Assembly: GCF_004564355.1 (NCBI RefSeq)
Contig: NZ_CP038266.1
Span: forward strand, 2,294,001 to 2,358,000
Source: Microbacterium wangchenii
Lineage (GTDB): Bacteria; Actinomycetota; Actinomycetes; Actinomycetales; Microbacteriaceae
Direction: 5' to 3'
Length of the DNA: 64,000 nt
Below the pieces are notes generated by a model. It did not search any database. It was not told the origin of the DNA and saw only the letters and a list, made by a program, of their open reading frames with translations. The position numbers and the translations under genes are program-made. Below are positions 49,849-58,804 of the stretch, one piece after another (position 1 is the first letter of the stretch; the number at the start of each line of letters is the position of its first letter).

Positions 49849-51408
49849 TCAGGAGGCCTCCGCGAACTCCATGATGCGATCGCCCCGCCGCTCGAAGACG
49901 ACGGCCCCGATCGCGACGCCCACGACCAGGACGAGCGCTCCCGTCACCAGCCCGCCCCACAGTGCAGCGGTGGCGTAGGAGAGGTCGCCTGTGACGGCGA
50001 GCCAGGCCCACCACAGCGCAGGCGCGCTCAGCACGATGGCACCGATCATCACAAGCGCCTGCGACATGGCGCCACGCGAATCCGTGCGCTGAGGCTGCTG
50101 GAACGGGCTGTCGCCGGGGTGGGAGACGGCGTACGGGGCTGCGGCGGACGCGATGCTGGACAGCCCCAGACCCGACAGGAACAGCGATGCGCTCACGCCG
50201 GCCAGCGCGGGCAGCACCGCCCACCGCCCGTGCAGCGCTGAGGCGACCGACACGGCGATCGACAGCAGCGGCAGCGCGATCAGCACGATCGGCACGAGCC
50301 GGCCGAGCCGGTCGGCGCGACCGCGCATGCCGCTGGCCAGGTGCATCCACACCGCGGTGGAGTCGTACGCGACGTCGTTGTGCGGCAGCCATCCGAAGAA
50401 CAGGGCCATGATCGGCACGGGCACGAGAGCGGCGATCGGCAACGGCACGCCGGCGATCAGGAGGGGCACGACGGTGAGCACCGCCGCCACCGGCACGACC
50501 AGGATGTTCACGCGGTAGCGCCGGTCGCGCAGCCAGTACACGAGGCTGCGGGCCGCGACCGCGCCGCCCGGGGTGCCCGGCGCCACGGCGAACCAGCCCA
50601 GTCCCCCACGCTCGCGCACCGCGGCGGGGCGTTCCACGTGAGAGAGCATCCGCTGCACGAGCGCGACCCACAGGGCAGCCAGGGCCACCACCGTGGTGAC
50701 CGCGATCGCCAGCAGCGCTGCGACTGCGCCTCCGGAGGCGGACGGCAGCGCCCACGCGGCTCCGAGGGGCGTCAGGGCGAACGCGTCGGCCGCCCCCCGC
50801 AGCTCGACGGGCACCGCGGCGCCCCACTCGAGGGATGCGAGGAACACTCCCACCGGGACGATCACCACGAGAACGGCGACGAGGAAGACGCCGGTCAGCT
50901 CTCTCGAGCGTCGTTCGCGCACCACGAGCGCGGCGACGGCTTCGCCGACGCGGGCAAGGAGGGTGCAGGTGAGCACGGCGAGCACGACGGATGCCGCGCC
51001 CAGCGCGAGCGAGGCGCCGTGAGAGTCCCACATCACCGCCGCGCACGCCGCCAGGGCGAGCACGACGGCGATGGGGACGCTGATCAGACCCGCGACGACC
51101 AGTCCCGCCGACAGGGGCCCCGGCGGCAGACCGAGCACCGCGAAACGCCGCGGGTCCAGGGGGTCGGCGGCGCCGAGCACGAGGGGTGCCACCGCGAAGC
51201 CGAGCGTGATCGCCGATCCGCCCAGCACCGTCACGACGCGCGCCTCCGCGGGGGTCGCGTCGCCGAGGCTCAGGATCGCGACGCATGCGACGGCCGTCGC
51301 GGCTGCCAGGAGGACCAGGCCCACGCTCAGTCGGATCACGTCACGGCGCTCGCCTCGCAGGAGGCCGAGCATCGAGGCCAGCCTCAGTCGGAGAAGGCGT
51401 GCAACCAC
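49849..51408 (-). CDS. ABC exporter membrane protein
   Basis: 519 residues with about twelve hydrophobic segments and short loops, for example VIRLSVGLVLLAAATAVACV and RVNILVVPVAAVLTVVPLLI. No binding-protein-type EAA motif, so an exporter. The start (GTG 51408) lies inside the 3' end of the ATPase gene, so the two are coupled. Substrate unknown. Confidence 0.8.
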   Translation of the reverse strand: MVARLLRLRLASMLGLLRGERRDVIRLSVGLVLLAAATAVACVAILSLGDATPAEARVVTVLGGSAITLGFAVAPLVLGAADPLDPRRFAVLGLPPGPLSAGLVVAGLISVPIAVVLALAACAAVMWDSHGASLALGAASVVLAVLTCTLLARVGEAVAALVVRERRSRELTGVFLVAVLVVIVPVGVFLASLEWGAAVPVELRGAADAFALTPLGAAWALPSASGGAVAALLAIAVTTVVALAALWVALVQRMLSHVERPAAVRERGGLGWFAVAPGTPGGAVAARSLVYWLRDRRYRVNILVVPVAAVLTVVPLLIAGVPLPIAALVPVPIMALFFGWLPHNDVAYDSTAVWMHLASGMRGRADRLGRLVPIVLIALPLLSIAVSVASALHGRWAVLPALAGVSASLFLSGLGLSSIASAAAPYAVSHPGDSPFQQPQRTDSRGAMSQALVMIGAIVLSAPALWWAWLAVTGDLSYATAALWGGLVTGALVLVVGVAIGAVVFERRGDRIMEFAEAS

Positions 51409-53102
51409 TCCAGGCCCTCCACATCGCCCGCTCCGCCGGCCAGCTCGAGGAAGCGCTCCTGAAGGGTGCCGGCACCGCGCACCTCGTCAATCGTGCCCTC
51501 GGCGAGCACCTGGCCGGCCACGAGCACCGCGACGCGGCTGCAGACGCGCTCGACCAGCTCCATGCCGTGGCTGGAGAGGATCACGGTGCCGCCATGGGCG
51601 ACGTAGGCCGAGAGGATGTCGAGGATGACCGCGCTGGAGACGGGATCCACCGATTCGAACGGCTCGTCCAGCACCAGCAGGCGCGGCGAGTGGATCATGG
51701 CCCCGGCCAGCATGACCTTCTTGGTCATGCCGGTGGAGTAGTCCGACACCGACCGCCCGAGCGCGTCGACGAGGTCGAACGCGCGCGCGAGGTCGACGAT
51801 CCTGCTCTCCACGACCGCCGAGGGCAGGCCCCGCAGCACACCGTAGTAATACAGCAACTGCCGGCCGGTCAGACGGTCGAACGTGCGCAGCCGATCGGGC
51901 AGGACGCCCATGGCACGCTTGGCCTGCGTCGAACGAGTGCGCGCGTCGATGCCGTTGACGGTGATCGCGCCCTCGTCGGGGCGCAGGAGACCGGCGATCA
52001 TCGACAGGGTCGTCGTCTTGCCCGCCCCGTTGGGCCCGACGATCCCGTAGAACGACCCGGCCGGAACGGTGAGGTCGATCCGGTAGACGGCCCGCGTGCC
52101 GCCGAAGGTCTTCGTCACGCCCTCAAGGGCGAGTGCGGGCACGGCGGCGTCGGCGCCGGTCTCCGGGGCGGGGTCCAGGGTGACCAGCAGGGTCTCCGAC
52201 GCGTCCGTGTCGACGGCGGGCTCGCCCGGCACATCCGCGGTCAGAACCTGAGTCGGCGCGGGTTCTGACGCCGCCGGCGTCTCGGGCTCGGTCTCCCGGT
52301 CGGCCACGAGCTGTTCGAGCTCCACGACCGGATCGGGCTCCGGCTCGGCGACGGCAGGCTCGGCGACGGCAACCGGCGCGGGCTCGGCGACGGCGACCGG
52401 CTCCGGATCGAGGACCGCGTCCGGCTCCGGCTCCGATACGACGGCCACGGGCTCGGGCTCCACGGCGGCAGGCTCGGGCTCCACGGCGGGGGGCTCGGGC
52501 GCGGGGGCGACCGACGGGATGTCGGCCGCCGGCACGGACGGGACCGGCGGCAGTGGCGGACGCGGCGGGATGACCAGCCCATCCGGCACTGCCGGCGGTC
52601 CAGGTAGCGGGGGCGGCGGGCCCGGCAGCGGCGGGGGCGGACCGGGCAACGGCGGCGGGACCGCGCCGACCTTCGCACCCACCCCGCCGTCGACGACGGC
52701 GCGGGCGGCGGTGGAGCGCGGTCTGCTCGCAGCGGGCTTCTGCGCAGGCTTCTCCGCCGTGACCTTCTTCGCCGCCGGCTGCTGGGCTGCGGGCTTCTTG
52801 GCCGCGGCTTTCTTGGCCGCAGGAGCCTTGCCTGCAGGTTTCTTCACCGCCGGCTTCTTCGCGGCGGGCTTCTTGTCTGCAGCGGGCTTCGCGGCACTCG
52901 GCTTGGTCGCCGCCGTGGGGCTGATCGGCTGCTCCTCCGCGCCCGCGGCGGCAGGGGTCTCCGCTCTCTCCCGAGGCTCGGCGACCACCGCGACGGGGGG
53001 TGTCACGGCGGGGAACGGCGCGTTCTTCGAAGCCACCTCCGTGTCGATTTCCCCATCGACGTCCGGGGGCGAATCGTCAGGCAGCGGCAGCGAAGCTGTC
53101 AT
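51384..53102 (-). CDS. ABC transporter ATPase with 320-residue disordered N-terminus
   Basis: 572 residues. The ATPase domain occupies only about 322-572: Walker A GPNGAGKTT (356-364), signature YSTGMTKKVM, Walker B LLVLDEPFESVD and switch His in SSHGME. Before it stand an Ala/Lys/Pro histone-H1-like stretch (about 66-125), three copies of PPPLPGP (about 149-169) and an acidic PEPVA-rich part (about 200-285). Such an extension is not usual for ABC ATPases. TAGTTT ends 6 bases before the ATG. The extension could bind nucleic acid, membrane or partner proteins; nothing in the sequence decides this. Confidence 0.85.
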   Translation of the reverse strand: MTASLPLPDDSPPDVDGEIDTEVASKNAPFPAVTPPVAVVAEPRERAETPAAAGAEEQPISPTAATKPSAAKPAADKKPAAKKPAVKKPAGKAPAAKKAAAKKPAAQQPAAKKVTAEKPAQKPAASRPRSTAARAVVDGGVGAKVGAVPPPLPGPPPPLPGPPPPLPGPPAVPDGLVIPPRPPLPPVPSVPAADIPSVAPAPEPPAVEPEPAAVEPEPVAVVSEPEPDAVLDPEPVAVAEPAPVAVAEPAVAEPEPDPVVELEQLVADRETEPETPAASEPAPTQVLTADVPGEPAVDTDASETLLVTLDPAPETGADAAVPALALEGVTKTFGGTRAVYRIDLTVPAGSFYGIVGPNGAGKTTTLSMIAGLLRPDEGAITVNGIDARTRSTQAKRAMGVLPDRLRTFDRLTGRQLLYYYGVLRGLPSAVVESRIVDLARAFDLVDALGRSVSDYSTGMTKKVMLAGAMIHSPRLLVLDEPFESVDPVSSAVILDILSAYVAHGGTVILSSHGMELVERVCSRVAVLVAGQVLAEGTIDEVRGAGTLQERFLELAGGAGDVEGLEWLHAFSD

Positions 53103-53255
53103 CGTCCCAAACTAGCAAGTCGAACCGACAGAGAGGCCTGGTGTTACCTGAGACCCGGGACTACACCATGCATCACGAATCGGCAACGGGTCGCGGTTAT
53201 GATGTCTCTCTTCAGGCTTCCTCGCTACCATGAGGGGCGCACAACGGAGTGGCAT

Positions 53256-53269
53256 TCCGGTTAACCGGA
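53256..53269. promoter_or_regulatory. Perfect 14-bp palindrome before the nucleotidyltransferase gene
   Basis: TCCGGTTAACCGGA, 24 bases before the GTG at 53294 and inside the probable leader, since TATGAT (53198-53203) is the likely -10 box. Could be a repressor site or an mRNA hairpin. Confidence 0.45.
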
Positions 53270-53293
53270 CATGAACCAACCCCAGGAGCAACA

Positions 53294-53986
53294 GTGTCCC
53301 CTCAGATCGTCATCCTCGCCGCCGGCCTCGGTTCGCGGCTGGGCCGAAGCCTCCCCAAGCCCCTCACCGAGCTGGGTGACGGCCGCAGCATCATGCAGCA
53401 GCAGCACGACAACATCCACGCGGCCTTCGGCCCCGGCGCCCGCATCCTCACCGTCGTGGGTTACCGCGCCGAGACCATCGTCGACGCGTTCCCCGAGGCG
53501 GACTACGTCTACAACGAGCGCTACGACCAGACCAACACGTCCAAGAGCCTTCTGCGCGCCCTCGCCCAGACCGGAAAGGGCGGGGTGCTGTGGATGAACG
53601 GCGACGTCGTCTTCGACCCCCGCATCCTCGGGCGGGCGCTGCCCCTGATCGAGCGCGACCAGTCCTTCGTGACCGTCAACACGGCCAAGGTCAGCGACGA
53701 AGAGGTCAAGTACACCGTCGGCCCCGACGGCTTCATCAAGGAGCTGTCGAAGACCGTCGTCGGCGGCATCGGCGAAGCCGTGGGCATCAACTTCATCTCC
53801 GGACGCGACAAGAAGTCGTTCCAGCGTCAGCTCGCCCGCGTGGGTGACCAGGACTACTTCGAGCGCGGCCTGGAACTGGCCATCGCCGAAGACGGCCTGC
53901 GACTGGAGCCGATGGACATCTCCGACCTCTACGCCGTCGAGGTGGACTTCGCCGAAGACCTCGAGCGCGCGAACCTCTTCGTCTGA
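53294..53986 (+). CDS. Sugar/choline-phosphate nucleotidyltransferase-like protein
   Basis: 230 residues, NTP-transferase fold. ILAAGLGSRLGRSLPKPLTEL is the nucleotide loop; VLWMNGDVVFDPRIL holds the metal Asp; IGEAVGINFISG and AVEVDFAEDLERAN follow the pattern of LicC-like and GlmU-like cytidylyl or uridylyl transferases. The substrate cannot be told; the CDP-glycerol-type transferases downstream suggest an activated precursor for a surface polymer. GTG 53294 has AGGAG 7 bases upstream; the frame open to 53249 would read through the palindrome. Confidence 0.82.
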   Translation: MSPQIVILAAGLGSRLGRSLPKPLTELGDGRSIMQQQHDNIHAAFGPGARILTVVGYRAETIVDAFPEADYVYNERYDQTNTSKSLLRALAQTGKGGVLWMNGDVVFDPRILGRALPLIERDQSFVTVNTAKVSDEEVKYTVGPDGFIKELSKTVVGGIGEAVGINFISGRDKKSFQRQLARVGDQDYFERGLELAIAEDGLRLEPMDISDLYAVEVDFAEDLERANLFV

Positions 53987-54029
53987 GCGCCCTGAGCACT
54001 CCCGCCACGACGTCGATCGGATCGCCCGG

Positions 54030-55046
54030 ATGAGCGAGAAGGTGCACCGCATCCACTCGCTCCCGCAGGACGCGCCGTGGTCGGGCGGGCTCCCGCCCGT
54101 CGGCTCCGACGAGCACCCCCGCACCATCCGCGCGCTCGACCGCGTGCTGGCCATCCAGCGGCCCGTCGTGCTCGCGCACCTGCGGAGCATCCGGTTGCGT
54201 CATCCGAGCGCCACCCCCGCCGAGCTGGTGCGGATCCTCGAGCGTCGCTACCTCGCCGGAGTGACCGCGGGCGGCGCTGCAGTGGGCGCCACGGCCGTCG
54301 TCCCGGGAGTGGGCACAGGCGTCACCCTCGCCCTCAGCGGCGCGGAGACGGTGGGGTTCGTCGAAGCCACGACGCTGTTCGCCCAGTCGGTCGCCGAGGT
54401 GCACGGCATCGCCGTGTCCGATCCTGATCGCGCCCGCGCCCTCGTGCTCACGATGATGCTCGGCAAGGAGGGCGTCGATCTCCTCGCCCAGTTCGCCGGC
54501 GAAGTCACCGGCCGCGGGACCTCACGCGCGGGGTACTGGGGCGAGATGGTCACCAAGACGCTCCCTCGGGCTGCGGTCGGCCCCGTCGTCGACCGGCTCA
54601 AGTCCGTGTTCGTGCGGCAGTTCGCCGCGCGCGCAGGCGCCTCCTGGGTGGGCAAGGCCCTGCCTTTCGGGGTCGGCGCGGCCGTGGGCGGTGCGGGCAA
54701 CAACATCCTCGGGCGGCGGGTGCTCGTCGGGTCCCGTCGCGCCTTCGGTGCGCCGCCGGTCCAGTGGCCGGCCGAACTGGAGCCTCGCCCCGGGGCGCGG
54801 CGCGCCGAAGCCGCCGCGGTCGTCGGTGCCCAGCGAGTCGGCGGGGCAGTCGCGGGCGTGGCCGGCAGTGCGGCCCGAGGCATCGCCTCGGCGGGCCGGT
54901 CGGTGGGCGGCGCCACGCGCCGCGCCGGCGGGGCCGCACGTCGCGCGCTGCCCGGACGCACCTCCCGCAGCACTGCGGACGCGGATGATGCGCCCGTCGA
55001 GGGCCCCGCAGGGATCGACGACTCCCCCGACGGCGGCGAACGATAG
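54030..55046 (+). CDS. Conserved protein with Gly/Ala-rich hydrophobic core, unknown function
   Basis: 338 residues. The middle (about 75-205) has amphipathic and hydrophobic helices (GVTAGGAAVGATAVVPGVGT, VLTMMLGKEGVDLLAQFAG, GKALPFGVGAAVGGAGNN) reminiscent of EcsC-type proteins, but the match is weak. The last 110 residues are Ala/Arg-rich and disordered. 43 bases after the nucleotidyltransferase gene and 7 bases before the kinase gene, so likely in one operon. I do not assign a function. Confidence 0.6.
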   Translation: MSEKVHRIHSLPQDAPWSGGLPPVGSDEHPRTIRALDRVLAIQRPVVLAHLRSIRLRHPSATPAELVRILERRYLAGVTAGGAAVGATAVVPGVGTGVTLALSGAETVGFVEATTLFAQSVAEVHGIAVSDPDRARALVLTMMLGKEGVDLLAQFAGEVTGRGTSRAGYWGEMVTKTLPRAAVGPVVDRLKSVFVRQFAARAGASWVGKALPFGVGAAVGGAGNNILGRRVLVGSRRAFGAPPVQWPAELEPRPGARRAEAAAVVGAQRVGGAVAGVAGSAARGIASAGRSVGGATRRAGGAARRALPGRTSRSTADADDAPVEGPAGIDDSPDGGER

Positions 55047-55053
55047 CTCCGCC

Positions 55054-56385
55054 ATGGACAGCACACTGACGTGCCTGGGCGAATGGATGCCCCGCCAGCG
55101 GTGGTACGCCAACAAGGGCGCGGCGCCGGATCTGCGACTGGTCGCGGAGTGGGACCTCGGCGGCTCCCCGGACGCGCGGGTGCAGGTGCTGCTGGTGTGC
55201 GACAGCAGCGGAGGACGCCCCTCGCTCTACCAGATTCCGGTGGTGTGGCGATCCGAGGCCTCCCCCGCGGAGATCGGGCGCCCTCACGGCGCGGTGCTCG
55301 TGGACGGTACCGCCGACGCCGCCTTCCACGCCGTCCTCTACGCACTGGTCACGCGCGGTGGACGCTTCGGCGGCGCGGACGGACCGCTGTACGGGGAGCC
55401 ATCGCCGCGGCATGTCCGCGGGTCGCACCATCCGCTCCCGGCCACCGTGCTCGAGGGCGAGCAATCCAACACCTCCCTCATCTTCCGCGGCGCCGGCCGC
55501 GCGCACCCGGTGATCTGCAAGGTCTTCCGGCAGGTGCACGCCGGGCTCAACCCCGACATCGAGCTGCAATCCGCTCTCTCCGAAGCCGGCGCCCGCTCGG
55601 TGCCGCCGGTGGTCGGTGCGGTGTCGGCCATGTGGCGCGCACCCGGCGACGAAGGCCACCTGGTGGCCGGGTCCCTCGCGTTCGCCCAGGAGTTCTTCCC
55701 GGGCGTGCAGGACGCGTGGCGCGTGGCGCTGCGGGCTGCCGAACAGGGCGCCGACTTCTCCGGACCGGCCGAGCGGCTCGGCGTGGCGGTCGCGGAGACC
55801 CACGCCGCCCTGGCCCGACTGTTCCCCACCCGCCCCGCCACCGCTGCAGACCTGGACAGGACGGCCGCACGCTGGCGGGCGCGGCTCCACGCCGCGCTGG
55901 AGGCCGTCCCTGAGCTCGAGGCCTTCGTCCCGGCGGTGGAGGGCACCTTCGCGCGCGCCCTCGCCGCGCCGTGGCCGCGGCTGCAACGGGTGCACGGCGA
56001 TCTGCATCTCGGCCAGGTCATCGACGTGCCGGGGCGCGGATGGGTGCTGCTGGATTTCGAAGGCGAACCGCTGCGACCCATGTCCGAGCGGCACGCACCG
56101 GATTTCGCGGTGCGCGACGTCGCCGGGATGCTCCGCTCCTTCGCCTACGCCGCCGACTCCGTGCCGGCAGGATCCACGGGCGACCCGCACGCCTGGGCCG
56201 CCACGGCGCGCGCGGCGTTCCTGCGCGGGTACGCCGCATCCGGCGCGGCCGAGACGACGGACCCGCGCGTGCTGAGCGCGTTCGAGGTCGACAAAGCGCT
56301 CTACGAGACGGTGTACGAAGCCCGGAACCGCCCCGACTGGGTGCGCATACCGCTGGCCGCGGTGGAACGGATCGCCGCCGGCTGA
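55054..56385 (+). CDS. Maltokinase-like sugar kinase
   Basis: 443 residues. The N-terminal cap has LGEWMPRQRWYANKG, the hallmark of actinobacterial maltokinase and its relatives; the kinase lobe has VHGDLHLGQVID (catalytic Asp) and WVLLDFEGEPLRP (metal site), then DVAGMLRSFAYAAD. Mak makes maltose 1-phosphate for the GlgE glucan route; close relatives phosphorylate glucosamine. No TreS or GlgE gene is next to it, so the substrate stays open. ATG 55054 lies 7 bases after the preceding gene. Confidence 0.82.
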   Translation: MDSTLTCLGEWMPRQRWYANKGAAPDLRLVAEWDLGGSPDARVQVLLVCDSSGGRPSLYQIPVVWRSEASPAEIGRPHGAVLVDGTADAAFHAVLYALVTRGGRFGGADGPLYGEPSPRHVRGSHHPLPATVLEGEQSNTSLIFRGAGRAHPVICKVFRQVHAGLNPDIELQSALSEAGARSVPPVVGAVSAMWRAPGDEGHLVAGSLAFAQEFFPGVQDAWRVALRAAEQGADFSGPAERLGVAVAETHAALARLFPTRPATAADLDRTAARWRARLHAALEAVPELEAFVPAVEGTFARALAAPWPRLQRVHGDLHLGQVIDVPGRGWVLLDFEGEPLRPMSERHAPDFAVRDVAGMLRSFAYAADSVPAGSTGDPHAWAATARAAFLRGYAASGAAETTDPRVLSAFEVDKALYETVYEARNRPDWVRIPLAAVERIAAG

Positions 56386-57660
56386 TCAGTCGTCGACGTC
56401 GGCTTCTTCGTCGCCGTCCCGGATGTCGTCCTGGGCCCCGGGGCGCGAGTGCCAGTGCTCCCACCGCTCCATGAGCGTCTCCACCGCCGCTTCGAACCGC
56501 GCCGACGCCGCCCCCGGCGTGGTGTCGCCGAAGTAGTACCGGACCCACTGCTGAAGACGAGCGACCGATTCCGGGTCGCGGAGCACGCGCTCGGCCCGCG
56601 CGACGATGTCAGGCGCCTCCGCCGCATCCAGCCACTCGCAGGCGGAGAGGTAGCCGTGGGTGTCCACGATCGCCTCCGGGTCGGTGGGGCGCGTGATCAG
56701 AAGGGGCTTGTCGGCGGCGAGACGGTCGTAGACCATCGCCGAGATGTCCACGACAGCGAGGTCGGCCGCAGCCAACTGCCAGCCCAGCTGCGGGCCGTCG
56801 TCGTACACGTGCTGGGCTGCCGGATCGGCCGTGTTCGCCGCGGCGAGGGCGGCGATGATGCGCTGGTTCGCCCGGCCGTACTCGGGATCCACGACCCCCG
56901 AGCGGGGGTGCGGACGGTAGATGACGCGGTGGCGCCCGCTGGCCAGCAGCGCGGAGACGAGCGCCTCGCCGTGGGTGCGGATCGATCCGTAGTGCGCCGA
57001 GGGGCGGTCGCCCTCCCACGTCGGCGCGTACAGCACGACCGTGCGGTCATCGGGCGAATAGGGCAGGACGCCGGAGTAGTGATCGGCCTGCGGGCGGCCG
57101 ATCGAGAACGTGCGCGCGTCGAGGTCGTAGTCCCACAGCACCCGCGCCAGGCGATCGCGTGCGGCGTCGCCGGCGACGAACGCATAGTCGTACGCCTTGA
57201 ACTGGTTGGTCGTCATGTACATCTTGTCGGACTCGCCGTGGTTGATGAACACGTGCCAGCGCCGGCCGTACCGGAACATCTGGAAGTTGCGGGTGTTCTG
57301 GTTCACGTAGAGCACGACGCGGATGTCCTGCCCGGCCACGAACTGCTCCAGGTCGCGCACCGAGGGCACGTAGGCCACCGGCAGGGCGCCGTCGGCCAGC
57401 AGCGCCCGCGTGCCGAACGCCGACCGGGCGAGCACGACCACGGGCCACCGCTGCGCGAGAGCGGCGAGCGGTTTGTACCACTGCCGCATCTGGTACATGT
57501 TCACCGCGCCATCGGCGAAGTACACCGCCACGCGGTAATGCTGGGGCGGATGCGGCGGCTGCGACTGGATCGCGCCGCGCACGGCTTTCACGGCTGCGCG
57601 GTTGGACAAGCCCTTGCGGAACAGGCCCCACGCGAGCTTGGCGTCGCCGATCAATCGCAT
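56386..57660 (-). CDS. CDP-glycerol glycerophosphotransferase-family protein A
   Basis: 424 residues. The GT-B fold of the Glyphos_transf family is seen in VFINHGESDKMYMTTNQFKA, VVLYAPTWEGDRPSAHYGS, YRPHPRSGVVD (RxHP) and ADLAVVDISAMVYDRLAADK. Such enzymes link glycerol-, ribitol- or other polyol-phosphate units in teichoic acids; the usual TWHG is replaced by NHGE, so the acceptor may differ. TACGCT ends 6 bases before the ATG (leaderless). The acidic C-terminus is short and variable. Its stop directly abuts the end of the kinase gene. Confidence 0.8.
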   Translation of the reverse strand: MRLIGDAKLAWGLFRKGLSNRAAVKAVRGAIQSQPPHPPQHYRVAVYFADGAVNMYQMRQWYKPLAALAQRWPVVVLARSAFGTRALLADGALPVAYVPSVRDLEQFVAGQDIRVVLYVNQNTRNFQMFRYGRRWHVFINHGESDKMYMTTNQFKAYDYAFVAGDAARDRLARVLWDYDLDARTFSIGRPQADHYSGVLPYSPDDRTVVLYAPTWEGDRPSAHYGSIRTHGEALVSALLASGRHRVIYRPHPRSGVVDPEYGRANQRIIAALAAANTADPAAQHVYDDGPQLGWQLAAADLAVVDISAMVYDRLAADKPLLITRPTDPEAIVDTHGYLSACEWLDAAEAPDIVARAERVLRDPESVARLQQWVRYYFGDTTPGAASARFEAAVETLMERWEHWHSRPGAQDDIRDGDEEADVDD

Positions 57661-57703
57661 CCTTCCAGCGTACCCACCGGCCCCACCATGACATGATCGT
57701 CGG

Positions 57704-58798
57704 ATGCATGTCGCCGCGCCCGGACGCCGGGACGCCCCCGTGCCCGAGGAGGGATCCGGCGTCACCTTCGTCATGCCGGTCCTCAACGAGGAGCGGTACC
57801 TGCGTCGCGCCGTCGAGACCGTGCTGGCCCAGGACGTCCCCGGCCCGGTCGAGCTCGTCCTGGCCCTGGGCCCGTCCTCCGACGGCACGGACCGCATCGC
57901 GCGCGACCTCGCCGCGGAGGACCCCCGCATCCTGCTCGTGGACAACCCCGCCGCCGATATCCCGGTGGGCTTGAACCGCGCCATCCGCGCCGGTCGCTAT
58001 CCCACGATCGTGCGCGTGGACGCCCACTCGGAGATCTCGCCCGACTACACCCGCCGTGCCCTCGCCACCCTCGCGCGCGTGCGGGCGGCCAACGTCGGCG
58101 GCGTCATGCACGCCGAAGGGCGGACCCCCTTCCAGCGCGCGGTCGCGCGGGCCTACAACTCGCCCATCGGCCTGGGCGGGGGCGCGTACCACGGCGGGAC
58201 GGTGGAGGGCCCGGCCGAATCGGCGTACCTCGGGGTCATGCGACGCGCAGTCCTGGAGGAAGTCGGCCTGTTCGACGAATCCATCCGCCGCGGCGAGGAC
58301 TGGGAGCTGAACCTGCGGATCCGCCGCGCCGGATACCGGGTGTGGTTCGATCCCGAGCTGTCCGTCGTGTACTGGCCGCGGGAGAGCTGGACGCGCCTGG
58401 TGCGGCAGTTCCGTGCCACCGGCGCATGGCGCGGCGAGCTGGTCCGGCGGTACGGGCGGGGCAACTCGCTGCGCTTCTTCGCTCCCCCCGCACTTGTGGT
58501 CGCCGTGGGCGTGAGCATTGCCGTGGGCCTGCTCCAGGTCACGCGCGTGGTCAGCGGTGTCTGGACGCTCATCGCCTCGATCGTGCACCTGCCGGTGGCC
58601 GTGTACGCGGCACTGATCGGGGCGGTCGCCGCCGGTCCCGGCGGAGGGAAGGGCTGGCGCGACAAGCTGTGGACGCTCGCGGTGCTGCCCACGATGCACC
58701 TGTCGTGGGGAGCCGGTTTTCTGGCGGGCCTGCTGCGGGGCGCGCACGACACGGTCGACACCTCACGGCTGGGCGACCGGAACACCCCGCTTCCCTGA
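57704..58798 (+). CDS. Family 2 glycosyltransferase with C-terminal membrane helices
   Basis: 364 residues. VTFVMPVLNEERYLRRAVET starts the GT-A fold; IVRVDAHSEISPDY holds the DxD-like site and RRGEDWELNLRIRRAGYRVW the acceptor motif ED. Three hydrophobic segments follow (about 262-350). This layout fits succinoglycan-type GT2 enzymes acting on lipid-linked sugars at the inner membrane face. Divergent from transferase A with 43 bases between, and convergent with transferase B. Confidence 0.85.
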   Translation: MHVAAPGRRDAPVPEEGSGVTFVMPVLNEERYLRRAVETVLAQDVPGPVELVLALGPSSDGTDRIARDLAAEDPRILLVDNPAADIPVGLNRAIRAGRYPTIVRVDAHSEISPDYTRRALATLARVRAANVGGVMHAEGRTPFQRAVARAYNSPIGLGGGAYHGGTVEGPAESAYLGVMRRAVLEEVGLFDESIRRGEDWELNLRIRRAGYRVWFDPELSVVYWPRESWTRLVRQFRATGAWRGELVRRYGRGNSLRFFAPPALVVAVGVSIAVGLLQVTRVVSGVWTLIASIVHLPVAVYAALIGAVAAGPGGGKGWRDKLWTLAVLPTMHLSWGAGFLAGLLRGAHDTVDTSRLGDRNTPLP

Positions 58799-58804
58799 TC
58801 CCGG

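Noticed and set aside
52590-52660. Repeated GGCGGGCCCGG-like units as a CRISPR or tandem DNA repeat
   Set aside because: They encode the PPPLPGP repeats of the ABC ATPase extension; no spacers and no cas genes.
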